From Cylindrospermum stagnale PCC 7417 (GTDB taxonomy: Bacteria; Cyanobacteriota; Cyanobacteriia; Cyanobacteriales; Nostocaceae): DNA of 64,000 nucleotides. The stretch spans positions 3,674,501-3,738,500 of the forward strand of contig NC_019757.1 of assembly GCF_000317535.1 (NCBI RefSeq), read 5' to 3'. This document shows, one piece after another, positions 26,086-34,700 of the stretch. Position numbers and translations under genes: made by a program. Position 1 is the stretch's first letter. Each line of letters opens with the position of its first letter. The notes below the pieces were generated by a model that was not told where the DNA came from, did not search any database, and saw only the letters and a program-made list of their open reading frames with translations.

Positions 26086-27573
26086 TTAACCTTGAATTCT
26101 TGCTTGTAAAGCCTCCCGTGCATGTTCTCGGTCGTCAAAATGGATTTTTTCGGTGCCGAGAATTTGGTAGTCTTCATGACCTTTACCAGCCAACAATACC
26201 CCATCGCCGGGTTTAGCTTGTAGAATGGCGGTGCGAATGGCGATCGCGCGCTCGCAAATTACCGTCGGCTGTATAGTTGCGGGAATCCCGGCTAAGACAT
26301 CTTGCAAGATTTTTTCTGGGTCTTCGGTGCGGGGATTATCTGATGTCACCACTGCCACATCTGCTAATTCGGCGGCGATCTTTCCCATGAGTGGGCGCTT
26401 GGTGCGATCGCGATCGCCTCCGCAACCAAACACGCAAATCATCTTCCCAGGAATAAACGGACGTGCAGCTTTGAGCAAATTTTCCAAACTATCCGGTGTG
26501 TGAGCATAATCCACAATCACGCTGATTTCTTGCGTTTCACTAATCTGCACCCGTTCCATCCTTCCAGGAACGCCGGGAAACTCAGAAATCACAGAGGCTA
26601 CTAACTCCAAATCTAGCCCTAAATGTAAAACTGCGCCCACCGCTGCCAAAAGATTCTCTAAATTAAATTGACCAACCAAAGGTGAACGAAAAGCCACATC
26701 ACCCTTTGGTGTATGCAGTTTACCGCTGACACCATGAGGCTGATAACTCAAGTCACTCATCCACAAGTCAGCTTTGGCATCGTTGACACTGTAACTCCAA
26801 ACCCGTTCTCGACTCAACGACCCAATTAACCGCTGACCGTAAACGTCATCAGCATTAATTATCGCCCGTCCTTGGAGATAATCAGGGCTAAACAACAACG
26901 CTTTAGCGGCAAAATAATCTTCCATATCGCTGTGATAGTCGAGATGGTCTTGGGTGAGATTGCTAAACACCCCCACCTCAAAAGGACAACCCAACACCCG
27001 ACCTTGGGCTAAAGCGTGGGAACTAACTTCCATCACCCCAAACTTACAACCAGCATTTACAGCTTCTCCTAGCTGTTGTTGCAGTTCCACAGCAAACGGT
27101 GTCGTGTGGACAGCAGTTTGTTCAAAACCAGGCCAACGAGTGTAGAGAGTTCCCATCAAAGCTGTAGCTAGATTAGCTTTGGTGAGGAGAAATTCAATCA
27201 GGTGAGTAGTGGTAGTTTTGCCATTTGTACCCGTCACACCCACCAATTTGAGTTTCTTCCCTGGATAACCGTAAAAAGCCCCTGCTATCTGGGCGCAAGC
27301 TGTATTCATGTTGCTAGCGCTGATGACAACAGCCTCAGGTGTGGGATGATTTTTAGCGATCGCTTCCTGCGAGACAATGGCCGCTACCGCACCCGATGCT
27401 AAAGCACTCGGCCAAAACTCCCCACCATCTACCCTAGTTCCCGGCATTCCAATAAACAAATCACCCACACCGCAGGCATGGGAATTAGTCTTCAACCCCA
27501 AAACTTCCGCATCCGCCAAACCAGCCAACTCTTCAACACCATCTACCGCCGCTAGTAATTCCCGCAAATTCAT
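26086..27573 (-). CDS. murE: UDP-MurNAc-tripeptide synthetase (meso-DAP ligase)
   Basis: Adds meso-diaminopimelate to UDP-MurNAc-Ala-Glu in cytoplasmic peptidoglycan synthesis. The 495-residue protein has the Mur ligase P-loop GTNGKTT at 115-121, EVSSHALAQGR and LTQDHLDYH in the central domain, VDYAHTPDSLE at the start of the C-terminal domain and SDNPRTEDP near residue 405. The DNPR motif is the specificity signature for meso-DAP. Length and start (MNLRELLAAVDG) are normal. It stands alone in orientation with the glutaredoxin-like gene upstream (on the right). Confidence 0.97.
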   Translation of the reverse strand: MNLRELLAAVDGVEELAGLADAEVLGLKTNSHACGVGDLFIGMPGTRVDGGEFWPSALASGAVAAIVSQEAIAKNHPTPEAVVISASNMNTACAQIAGAFYGYPGKKLKLVGVTGTNGKTTTTHLIEFLLTKANLATALMGTLYTRWPGFEQTAVHTTPFAVELQQQLGEAVNAGCKFGVMEVSSHALAQGRVLGCPFEVGVFSNLTQDHLDYHSDMEDYFAAKALLFSPDYLQGRAIINADDVYGQRLIGSLSRERVWSYSVNDAKADLWMSDLSYQPHGVSGKLHTPKGDVAFRSPLVGQFNLENLLAAVGAVLHLGLDLELVASVISEFPGVPGRMERVQISETQEISVIVDYAHTPDSLENLLKAARPFIPGKMICVFGCGGDRDRTKRPLMGKIAAELADVAVVTSDNPRTEDPEKILQDVLAGIPATIQPTVICERAIAIRTAILQAKPGDGVLLAGKGHEDYQILGTEKIHFDDREHAREALQARIQG

Positions 27574-27625
27574 CTGGTGAACCTCGCCACAAGCTTCTCT
27601 TGCGATTATTCTGCATTATTTTTTT

Positions 27626-27913
27626 CTATTTGGATAAATACTTAGACAACATTTTCTCCAACTGCTGCACACTAGCACGGGGAGAAGGACGCGGCAAAAG
27701 TTCCTCAATCACCTCTTCCTTGGCGTTCTTGGCGTCTTGGCGGTTCGATAAAAACAAAACCGGCACCTCATACTGATACAGACCGAACCAATCCTCACGG
27801 GTGGTAATATCCCGAATTTCCAACTCAAAAGCAATATTTTGGATTTGTTCCAGCTTTTCCTGCAAGCCTTCGCACAGATGACAACCAGGTTTACTGTATA
27901 AAATTAATCGCAT
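27626..27913 (-). CDS. glutaredoxin-family (DUF836-like) thioredoxin-fold protein
   Basis: A 95-residue protein with the redox motif CHLC (SKPGCHLCEGL, residues ~7-17), VPVLFL as the cis-Pro strand, and a C-terminal helix. This is the compact glutaredoxin-like fold that transfers electrons via glutathione or binds a substrate thiol. Between the cis-Pro strand and the last helix lies an unusual insert (NRQDAKNAKEEV) encoded by TTGGCGT-type repeat DNA (~27718-27746), which resembles a dispersed GGCGT repeat. The gene lies 52 bp upstream of murE on the same strand and may be cotranscribed with it. Confidence 0.85.
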   Translation of the reverse strand: MRLILYSKPGCHLCEGLQEKLEQIQNIAFELEIRDITTREDWFGLYQYEVPVLFLSNRQDAKNAKEEVIEELLPRPSPRASVQQLEKMLSKYLSK

Positions 27914-28168
27914 TTCCTTAAACCAATTTCGCCCATACCAAAAACATGATAGGCGTAAACAATTTAAAATTTAAAATTAAATTATCCCATCTTGTGGGGT
28001 GGGCATACTTCGACAAGAAGAATTTGGATAGTTTTTTATTTGGAGTTTTTAGTCGGCTTTGTTCTGGTCGTTCCGCGATTTCAATCGAAGGCGTGCAAAT
28101 GTGAAGGAAGGTTTCACCTGAAACCAAATTGATATAATTTCTATTATTGACTATCCTATCCAAAAACT

Positions 28169-28798
28169 ATGACACAAACCATTCAAGCAAAGGATATCAA
28201 TCTACGCTATTTAATTGATAACTTTGGTATTGAGTTGGTTTTAGATAATCAATTCTTCCGCGAATGGCAAGAAGATTTACCAGAAATTACAGATTTAGAC
28301 AAACAACTTTTAGATAAGGTAAAAACAGGTTATTTCAACCTTCTTAATTACCCACCATTGCTAGAAGATGTCGTCAGAATGGCAATTGTAGAACCGATAC
28401 TTTTTATTTGGGATTTTTATCTAGCTCCCTTTTATGTAAAATCTGAAGAATCTATTGACATTGCTGTACCAGATGAAGATGTAATCATCAAAGGCAGAAT
28501 AGATACCTTGGTTTTACAAAACAGATTATGGGTGATGATTATTGAATCTAAAAAAGCTTCGTTTTCAATTGAAGAGGGACTCGCGCAAATTCTAGCTTAT
28601 ATGCTAGGAAATCCCTATGCTGATCAACCCAGTTTTGGCATGATTGCTACAGGAAGTGAGTTCATTTTTGTCAAATTAGTTAAAGGAAACACACCGCTTT
28701 ATGCTTTATCAAAGGGATTTTTGATGCGAAACCCTGGAAACGAATTGTACGACGTGCTACGCATACTCAAGCGTCTGACTCAGTTGGTAAGCGATTGA
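28169..28798 (+). CDS. HsdR N-terminal-like PD-(D/E)xK nuclease-domain protein
   Basis: A 209-residue protein resembling the N-terminal nuclease domain of type I restriction R subunits, present alone without helicase motifs. The catalytic pattern is KGRIDTLVL with Asp, a β-strand, then MIIESKKASF with Glu-x-Lys, followed by EGLAQILAYML (the Q of the HsdR motif). It lacks neighbouring hsdM/hsdS genes. Such solo proteins are common in heterocystous cyanobacteria; their function is unknown. DNA cleavage is plausible because the active-site residues are present. Confidence 0.75.
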   Translation: MTQTIQAKDINLRYLIDNFGIELVLDNQFFREWQEDLPEITDLDKQLLDKVKTGYFNLLNYPPLLEDVVRMAIVEPILFIWDFYLAPFYVKSEESIDIAVPDEDVIIKGRIDTLVLQNRLWVMIIESKKASFSIEEGLAQILAYMLGNPYADQPSFGMIATGSEFIFVKLVKGNTPLYALSKGFLMRNPGNELYDVLRILKRLTQLVSD

Positions 28799-28962
28799 AG
28801 CCTTGAGGGTGTCATTTGACTAGATGATCTTGAGTCTAGACATAAATCCTGGGTGTACTTTTAATCTCTTAGCTGGAACCTGGGGTTTTCAAGCTACTTT
28901 CTCAAAGCATTCGAGGAATTAGGGAATACCAAAAAATAAATTATCCAGTAATCGTAGACTTT

Positions 28963-28989
28963 TAGGGACACAGCATTGCTGTGCCCCTA
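28963..28989 (+). terminator. hairpin repeat acting as a likely terminator
   Basis: TAGGGACACAGC and GCTGTGCCCCTA form a 12-bp stem with a single mismatch, and TTTTTTT follows ~11 bases later on the plus strand. The sequence is also a widespread cyanobacterial repeat. It would end transcription from the 28169 gene, before the convergent nblA. Confidence 0.55.
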
Positions 28990-29020
28990 CGGATTGGATA
29001 TTTTTTTAATTGGAAGTCCC

Positions 29021-29218
29021 TTACCCAGAGACTGCACCTGAATCAAGTCTCCACTCTTGCTTCAGCATTTGCTGATACGTCTTTTCCTGAATCATCATCT
29101 GCTCGTACAGCTTGACCAAAAATGCCTGGGCTTGTTCACGGGACATCTGCTGCACTTGGTCAGCAAACGTTCTGAGGCTAAATTCTTGTTCTAAAGATAA
29201 TTTTAAGGGCTGATTCAT
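29021..29218 (-). CDS. nblA: phycobilisome degradation protein NblA
   Basis: NblA is the small adaptor that links phycobiliproteins to the Clp protease during nitrogen or other starvation. The 65-residue product starts MNQPLKLSLEQEFSLRTFAD and continues QVQQMSREQAQAFLVKLYEQ, matching NblA closely. It ends with the conserved TYQQMLKQEWRLDSG. Length is normal. Cyanobacteria often have several nblA copies. Control by NtcA is typical for the family, but I did not find a clear GTA-N8-TAC site in the upstream region. Confidence 0.93.
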   Translation of the reverse strand: MNQPLKLSLEQEFSLRTFADQVQQMSREQAQAFLVKLYEQMMIQEKTYQQMLKQEWRLDSGAVSG

Positions 29219-29556
29219 TCCTGACTCCTGTGCCCAAATGGGGCGAAAACTAGAGGATAAATGCTGTCTATCTTGTTCTGGAGCTAAGTAATTAGCTGAT
29301 GTTGGTAGTCATTTTCTATAGCAGCGTCTTACATGAGCAAGACATTGTGTGAACTTATATTAACAAGTATAACAAAAGATTTACAAAACAGCGATGATGG
29401 CAGAGTGTTCAGAAATAGACTTTGTTGACAAATGGCAATCGCTTCAGAGAAACCCTGATATATCACAGCATTTCCCTTTCCAAATTAGGGTTTGGACGAC
29501 TTGCCAACAAAATCTTTACTTTTACCTGATATACGCCAGGATTTCATATAATCGAG
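29219..29556. promoter_or_regulatory. nblA upstream region
   Basis: 338 bases without a convincing gene; the plus-strand frame at 29394 lacks coding character. The nblA promoter must lie here. Minus-strand TATAAG near 29356 is a possible -10 element. No NtcA consensus was recognised. Confidence 0.4.
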
Positions 29557-29739
29557 CTACTCATCTTCGTCACCAGGCGGTCTTTCGCTCTCGCTCTGCT
29601 GCGCGTTCCACTCCAAAACAATGCGCTCCAACATTTCAGCCTGGGTACAGTCATTAACAGCCGCATATACCTTAATCAACCGTCTCACTTCAGGACTAAC
29701 GTGGCGGATCACTAGTTGGTTGTCTTCTGCCATATTCAT
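29557..29739 (-). CDS. ribbon-helix-helix small DNA-binding protein
   Basis: A 60-residue protein whose central part, LVIRHVSPEVRRLIKVYA then NDCTQAEMLERIVLEW, is a ribbon-helix-helix fold: one β-strand for base contact and two helices. It has an acidic C-terminal tail (PPGDEDE). Proteins of this size are often antitoxins or plasmid-type repressors, but no toxin gene is adjacent. A second ATG at 29733 is an alternative start. Function is unknown beyond likely DNA binding as a dimer. Confidence 0.6.
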   Translation of the reverse strand: MNMAEDNQLVIRHVSPEVRRLIKVYAAVNDCTQAEMLERIVLEWNAQQSESERPPGDEDE

Positions 29740-30182
29740 TGTTTTTCTTCTTTGACCTACTTAACACATTGGTTTTCTTCTGGGTGCGTCTCTTGCTTGT
29801 TTCTGCGATATTAGGCTAGTGAGATTCCCAAGAGTTAAAGCCTAGCGATAATTTTCTGCACTCGTCGCCAACTATAGCAATCCTATTTGCAGCTTGTTTC
29901 CTTAGAAAAATTATCTAAAGTCGAAAATACCCCATCTGAGCGAAAGCTACGTTGTTTGATTTCTGGGGTTGTGGACTCGTAGATATTTGCATTATTTTAA
30001 GTTTACCAAGCAAATCATCCAAAATTGTTGAAGAAATTGCTAAAAAGTGGACTTTATTTTGATAATTATATGACAAACTGCATAAAGTTATAGAGTTTCT
30101 CCTAATATCAATATCCTAGTTTACTACTGGGTATTTATCTTGCTCACCTATACAATATTCGGCAAGCAAGATACCCAAAGAA
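29740..30182. other. 443-bp stretch with a relic of a TPR gene end
   Basis: No intact gene is seen. The part at 29835-29920 resembles the 3' end of the pentapeptide/TPR gene to the right and is listed separately. The rest contains AT-rich sequence and the promoter of the ribbon-helix-helix gene. Confidence 0.5.
29835..29920 (-). pseudogene. relic of a TPR protein C-terminus
   Basis: The minus strand reads SWRRVQKIIARL then a stop, closely matching the last residues of the 30183-31913 protein (SLQRVQQIITGL then stop). The DNA after the stop is also similar in both places (CAAGAGTTAAAG against CAAAGAATTAAAG). An in-frame TAG lies 17 codons before the end. This suggests a tandem duplicate of the TPR gene, now almost fully deleted. 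Confidence 0.55.
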
Positions 30183-31913
30183 TTAAAGCCCAGTGATAAT
30201 TTGCTGCACTCGTTGCAGACTAGTATTATGCTGTTTTTGCGAATAGATTCTCGCAGCTTGCTCAAAAGCCTGCTTTGCTTCTGGTTTCTTTTTCAAAGCC
30301 AAAAAAGAATTACCCTGATTTTCGTAAGCTTCTCCATAATTTGGATCTTTTTGAATTACGCGATCGCAATCTTTAATCGCATCTTCATATTTCTTGCGGG
30401 CAAAGCGAGCTAAACTGCGCTGATAGTAAGCGTCAACATAGTTTTGATCTATGTCAATCGCCCTGTCATAATCTCCAGTGGCGTCTTTATATTCACCAAT
30501 CGTATATTTGGCAAGCCCTCGGTTAAAATATGCCCAAGCCCAGTTGCTAGAATTACCAATAGCTGAGTCATAATCTTTAATCGCACCCTGATAATCTTGC
30601 TGGGCAAATCTAGCTAAACCTCTGTTATTATATGCTGCCCCGAATTTAGAATTGATTCTAATCGCCAGGGATGCATCAACAATCACTGCTGCATAGTCTT
30701 TTTGGATACGGCGAATTGTGGCCCTACCGTTGTAAGCTTCAGCGTAGTTAGGGTTAAGGCGAATTGCTTGCTCAAAATCAACTAACGCGTTTTGATAATC
30801 TTGTTGCTCAATCCGCGTCAAACCCCGACTGTTGTACGCTTTGGCATAGTTAGGGTCAATTTCGATTGCTCGGTTGAAATCGGCTAATGCGGCTTGATAA
30901 TCTTTTAATTGGCTAAAAGCAAGACCGCGACTAGTATAACCTTGGGTATCTTGGGGATTAAGTGCGATCGCTTGATTGTAATAGGCGATCGCACTCTTGT
31001 ATTCACGTTTGCTATACTGATTATCTCCCCATTTGCTGTAATCACCAGCATCAGCACGAATATTGTCAGGTAAACTACTTGCATCTAGGTTAGCGCCCCG
31101 CAAATCAGCATTCCCCAAGCTAGCACCACTGAGATTGCTACCAATCAAATCAGCACCCCGCAAGTCAGCACTATAGAGATTAGCACCTTGCAAGTTAGCA
31201 CCATTAAGTTGGGCATTACTTAAGTCAGCATTTTGCAAATTGGCATAACTAAGATTCCCATTCCTCAGTTCTACACCCCGCAAATTAAAACCATTCAAAT
31301 TTGCTCTACTGAGGTTGACACCATTGAATGAGACACCGTTAAAGTTAAAATTCCTCAGGTCTACATCACTCAGGTCTACACCATTCAGGTTCACTCCTCT
31401 GAGGTTAACATTATCGAGTCGCACGCCCCTGAGATTGGCATTACTGAAATTAACACCACTGAGGTTTACACCATTCAGGTCAGCATTGCTTAAATTTGTA
31501 CTACTTAAGTTGGCATTTCTCAAGTCTGCACCACTCAAATTTACCCCGCTCAAATCAGCACCACTGAGGTTAGCACTCCCCAAGTCAACACGAAACAGGT
31601 TAGCACGAAACAGCTTGGCGCTACTTAAATCAGTATTTCTCAAGTCTGCACCGCTTAAGTCTGCACCCTCCAAGTCTGCACTACTGAGGTTAGCCTGATA
31701 GAGATCAGCGCGAATTAAATTTCTGCGCCTCAGGTTTGCACGGCTTAAGTCACATTTGGGACATTTATTCGTGTCCAGCAACTGTTTGACCTGTTCAGGT
31801 TTTTCAGCATAAACCGGAACCGCCATCATCAGGGGTGTCAATAAAGTAATAGCAGCGAAGAACTTTTTCAAACCTCTTTGCTGGGTATTAGCAAGTTTCA
31901 TCTCTTTTGTCAT
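30183..31913 (-). CDS. pentapeptide-repeat and TPR protein with signal peptide
   Basis: From the ATG at 31913 this ~576-residue exported protein has a signal peptide (LKKFFAAITLLTPLMMAVPV, cleavage after VYA). Next is a CPKC-containing segment, then ~220 residues of pentapeptide repeats of the A(D/N)Lxx type (ANL, ADL, VNL), which form a right-handed β-helix. After SKWGDNQYSKREYKSAI come about seven TPR units (YNQAIALNPQ, FNRAIEIDPN, FEQAIRLNPN and so on) that mediate protein binding. An ATG at 31901 is an alternative start; the frame upstream to 32045 lacks signal-peptide logic. The partner is unknown. Confidence 0.85.
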   Translation of the reverse strand: MTKEMKLANTQQRGLKKFFAAITLLTPLMMAVPVYAEKPEQVKQLLDTNKCPKCDLSRANLRRRNLIRADLYQANLSSADLEGADLSGADLRNTDLSSAKLFRANLFRVDLGSANLSGADLSGVNLSGADLRNANLSSTNLSNADLNGVNLSGVNFSNANLRGVRLDNVNLRGVNLNGVDLSDVDLRNFNFNGVSFNGVNLSRANLNGFNLRGVELRNGNLSYANLQNADLSNAQLNGANLQGANLYSADLRGADLIGSNLSGASLGNADLRGANLDASSLPDNIRADAGDYSKWGDNQYSKREYKSAIAYYNQAIALNPQDTQGYTSRGLAFSQLKDYQAALADFNRAIEIDPNYAKAYNSRGLTRIEQQDYQNALVDFEQAIRLNPNYAEAYNGRATIRRIQKDYAAVIVDASLAIRINSKFGAAYNNRGLARFAQQDYQGAIKDYDSAIGNSSNWAWAYFNRGLAKYTIGEYKDATGDYDRAIDIDQNYVDAYYQRSLARFARKKYEDAIKDCDRVIQKDPNYGEAYENQGNSFLALKKKPEAKQAFEQAARIYSQKQHNTSLQRVQQIITGL

Positions 31914-32034
31914 CTGTAACCAGGTGTCAATTTGTTGTGAAGAGTCAACTCTTCTACAAACTGTGTTTATAGAATTACGGATGATTGCGTTCAGATTTTT
32001 GTTCCGAAAAAAATTATATTTTGTAACAAAATGT

Positions 32035-32063
32035 AAAAACCCCACTCATTTTTGAACGGGGTT
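32035..32063 (-). terminator. rho-independent terminator of the small-protein gene
   Basis: On the minus strand AACCCC and GGGGTT (with inner TCA/TGA pairing) form a hairpin followed by a T-run (TTTTTAC). It lies ~40 bp after the stop of the 34-residue frame at 32101-32205, giving that frame its own terminator. Confidence 0.65.
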
Positions 32064-32100
32064 ATGTAAAGTTTTTTAGCTAAAATTTGCAGTCTTGTTC

Positions 32101-32205
32101 TTAAAACAGGTTCATAATCGTAATAATGCCAACACTGGTCAATATGATCAAAGCAGCCATAGCTAAGGATTGACCGAATGCATTTGGTAATTTTGAATCG
32201 TTCAT
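32101..32205 (-). CDS. 34-residue single-span membrane peptide
   Basis: The minus strand encodes MNDSKLPNAFGQ then SLAMAALIILTSVGIITIM and ends NLF. This is a short polar N-terminus and one transmembrane helix, the form of many small photosystem, NDH-1 or cytochrome complex subunits. AAGGA lies ~10 bases before the ATG and a terminator hairpin follows at 32035, so it has its own transcription unit. I do not recognise it as a named subunit. It is too short for most gene callers. Confidence 0.6.
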   Translation of the reverse strand: MNDSKLPNAFGQSLAMAALIILTSVGIITIMNLF

Positions 32206-32470
32206 TTTCGTAAAATCCTTTTATTTTAAAGATTCTCTTAACATAGCAGTAACAATATAAATACCTATGCAAAGCTAGTCAAAACTTAAAATTGCGTAAA
32301 GTTTCTTAGCAAAATCTCAGTATTTCTTAATAAAGCGATACCATGACACTACAGACTGTGTAGTAAAAGCCGAACAAAATAATTACCTAATTTCCGAGCG
32401 GGATACGTGCCTTGATAGGGTAAGATTATTTTTAATGAAGGTAAAAAATATTTAATCCCAGAGAATAATC

Positions 32471-33196
32471 ATGACAGTTTCCACTGCATCTAGGAACCAA
32501 ACGGCGAATTTTGACTTAGAGCAATTAAATCAGCACTTTGAAACTGCAACTCCCAAGGACATCCTGGCATGGTCTATAGAGAATATCCCCACGGGACTGG
32601 TGCAAACCAGCGCCTTTAACGTGGATGACATGATAATTACCCATATTCTTTATAGTGAACTCAAGCATTCAGTCCCTGTTATATTTCTCAACACCTTATA
32701 CCACTTCCCCCAAACCCTAGAACTAGTTGCCAAAACTGAAGAAATTTATAACCTGGATCTGAAAACTTACAAAACTCCAGACGTAGACACCCGCGAAGCC
32801 TTTACCGCCAAATACGGCGAAGCACTTTGGGACAAAGATATTACCCAATTCCACCACGTTACAAAAATTGAACCACTGCTCAGGGGTCTAGACGAACTGA
32901 ACACCATCGCTTGGATTACCGGACGTCGCCGCGACCAAGCCGTAACCCGTGCGAATATGCCCGTATTTGAGTTGGATGGCAAAGGGCGGTTGAAAGTCAA
33001 TCCCTTGGCTAGCTGGACACGCGAAGAAAGCTGGGTTTATGTCGCTGAACATGGGGTGATTTACAACCCTCTCCACAACGAAGGTTATCCCAGCATTGGC
33101 GACGAACCCATCACCACCAAAGTCGGTCAAGGCGAAGATGAACGCGCCGGACGCTGGCGGGGAAGTAATAAAACAGAATGTGGAATTCATATTTAA
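32471..33196 (+). CDS. cysH: phosphoadenylyl-sulfate (PAPS) reductase
   Basis: Reduces PAPS to sulfite with thioredoxin in assimilatory sulfate reduction. The 241-residue protein has the PP-loop-type fold with NVDDMIITHI, VIFLNTLYHFPQTL and TGRRRDQAVTR. The catalytic cysteine is in the C-terminal ECGIH (Cys237). The CC and CxxC iron-sulfur cysteines of APS reductases are absent, so PAPS specificity is expected. CAGAGAATAATC precedes the ATG. It is monocistronic with a terminator at 33364. Confidence 0.96.
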   Translation: MTVSTASRNQTANFDLEQLNQHFETATPKDILAWSIENIPTGLVQTSAFNVDDMIITHILYSELKHSVPVIFLNTLYHFPQTLELVAKTEEIYNLDLKTYKTPDVDTREAFTAKYGEALWDKDITQFHHVTKIEPLLRGLDELNTIAWITGRRRDQAVTRANMPVFELDGKGRLKVNPLASWTREESWVYVAEHGVIYNPLHNEGYPSIGDEPITTKVGQGEDERAGRWRGSNKTECGIHI

Positions 33197-33363
33197 TGAC
33201 TGTTTAGCGACCTGCACCAAAGCATCCGCTGTTCGCGATGGCGCGGAACGCCCGCTGTTCGCGATGGGCTGCGCCCCGCTGGAAGCGATCGCCTTTTATA
33301 AAGTCTGCATCCGCGGACTTTATTTTTTTGGAGTTCCCTTACCAAAAAACTGGGTTTAAAGCC

Positions 33364-33385
33364 CCGTCCTAGTAGGACGGCTTTT
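33364..33385 (+). terminator. terminator downstream of cysH
   Basis: CCGTCCT-AGT-AGGACGG forms a 7-bp GC-rich stem followed by CTTTTG. It could also belong to the IS200/IS605-like end next to it. Confidence 0.6.
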
Positions 33386-33443
33386 GTTTAATTTCCGGAT
33401 TGTTAGACTGGCTACGCCAGCAATTGCTGTTTGACCCCAGAAT

Positions 33444-33475
33444 CCCCACGCCTAAAGGTGTGGGGAGTATGTCAA
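33444..33475 (-). mobile_element. IS200/IS605-like subterminal hairpin (relic end)
   Basis: CCCCACGCC-TAAA-GGTGTGGGG forms a 9-bp stem, and next to it is AGTATGTCAA. On the minus strand this reads TTGACATACTCCCCAC, as I remember for ends of IS200/IS605-family elements in Nostoc. No transposase gene is present between this point and cysH. The end coincides with the point where the sensor kinase frame stops, so it probably marks an insertion-deletion scar. Confidence 0.45.
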
Positions 33476-34602
33476 TCACCATTTTGTTCTGTTTCACTGA
33501 GTTGAGCTTGAGTACGACGCAATTCCTCCAGTGTCAACTCTAAGCTAAGATTTTTCTCATTTAACTCCCGCGTTCGTTCGCGTACTTTCTCTTCCAGTAT
33601 TTGGCTGTATACTTCTAGTTGTTCATTAGCATCATTGTGGACTTTGATGAGTTGCTGAACTTCGAGGATGAGACGATTGAGGGAAGCAGCTAAGATACCA
33701 ACTTCATCATTAGTTGTTACAGGTGCTTGCAAATCAAAATTACATTCTTCTGTCACCTGTTGAGCAATATGAGTGACTACTTGAATAGGACGAGCAATGG
33801 CGCGACTGGTGTAAATTGCTAATAATGTGGCGAGTGCAATTGATAGTGATAAACTCCCTAAAATAATGTATAAACGTAATTTTTCTGCCCTTTTTAGTTC
33901 CCAATTAGCTTGCTGATACTCCTGGGCTATCACTTCCACAAGCATCGTGATCTCATCGAGAAAATCATCAATCATAAAAACTGATGAACCGTGCATGAAA
34001 TTAAACAGTTGGTTTTGTGCTGTTCTAATCTCATTTGGTGATAATTTACTGGGATTGTTATCCTGAAATAAACCTCCCGTGTGTTGTAAGTAAGTATCAA
34101 ATCCTTTGTAGGTTTGCAACAAGCGATAAACGGCTTTTTTCTCAATTATAGAATCGTATATAATTGGGTTTTCAATATTGTAGTTAGCTTGGAAATCAAA
34201 CCAAATTTGTCTAGCTTGCTCGACATACTTCAGTAGTAAAGTATATTGTTCTTGCCATCTTTTTGGTTGTTCCATATATAAAATCAGTTTGTGTTGGTTG
34301 GTACGAACACGAAACACAATGGTTTTGAGTTGGTACATTTGATATAACTCTTCAATTGCTGCTTCTTCCCGTTTCTGGGCTTGTCGCTGGTAATGATCCG
34401 CAATCAAAAACCCGATGCTGGTTCCCAAGACAGCGATGCTCAAAAGCAGTCCGTAACCAAGACCAATCTTTTGGCCAACTTTCAGATGGCTGAACCAATA
34501 CCTAAAATTGCTTGTGTCTGGGCTTGAATCACTTGATTCTAAGGGGATATTTGACTGACCGAAGGTCTGTTCATCTAAGTTGTGATGCTGTTTCATACTC
34601 AA
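33472..34602 (-). CDS. sensor histidine kinase lacking its kinase domains (truncated)
   Basis: A 376-residue membrane protein with a transmembrane helix near residues 45-68, a helical periplasmic sensor domain, and a second transmembrane helix near 245-265. A HAMP domain follows (RAIARPIQVVTHIAQQ through EVGILAASLNRLI), then a coiled coil ending EELRRTQAQLSETEQNGD. In related kinases that last sequence runs straight into the HisKA H-box, which is missing here, as is the HATPase domain. The frame stops at the IS200/IS605-like end at 33475. It is the third gene after the HK-RR pair on the same strand and is probably inactive as a kinase. Confidence 0.8.
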   Translation of the reverse strand: MSMKQHHNLDEQTFGQSNIPLESSDSSPDTSNFRYWFSHLKVGQKIGLGYGLLLSIAVLGTSIGFLIADHYQRQAQKREEAAIEELYQMYQLKTIVFRVRTNQHKLILYMEQPKRWQEQYTLLLKYVEQARQIWFDFQANYNIENPIIYDSIIEKKAVYRLLQTYKGFDTYLQHTGGLFQDNNPSKLSPNEIRTAQNQLFNFMHGSSVFMIDDFLDEITMLVEVIAQEYQQANWELKRAEKLRLYIILGSLSLSIALATLLAIYTSRAIARPIQVVTHIAQQVTEECNFDLQAPVTTNDEVGILAASLNRLILEVQQLIKVHNDANEQLEVYSQILEEKVRERTRELNEKNLSLELTLEELRRTQAQLSETEQNGD

Positions 34603-34700
34603 TCACGACCCAGATAGACTTGAATCCGTTCCATCAACCGAATTTTAGATTTTGGATTTTGAATTGAATAATTCAAGTCTGTAATTATACCAATATACTA

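Noticed and set aside
27918-28163. 81-residue minus-strand frame between the glutaredoxin-like and nuclease-like genes
   Set aside because: Composition is that of AT-rich intergenic DNA, no family feature is seen, and it would overlap the promoter of the plus-strand gene.
31991-32272. 93-residue minus-strand frame
   Set aside because: It is in a different frame from the 34-residue peptide, has a Cys/Tyr-rich random-looking composition and runs through the terminator of that peptide.
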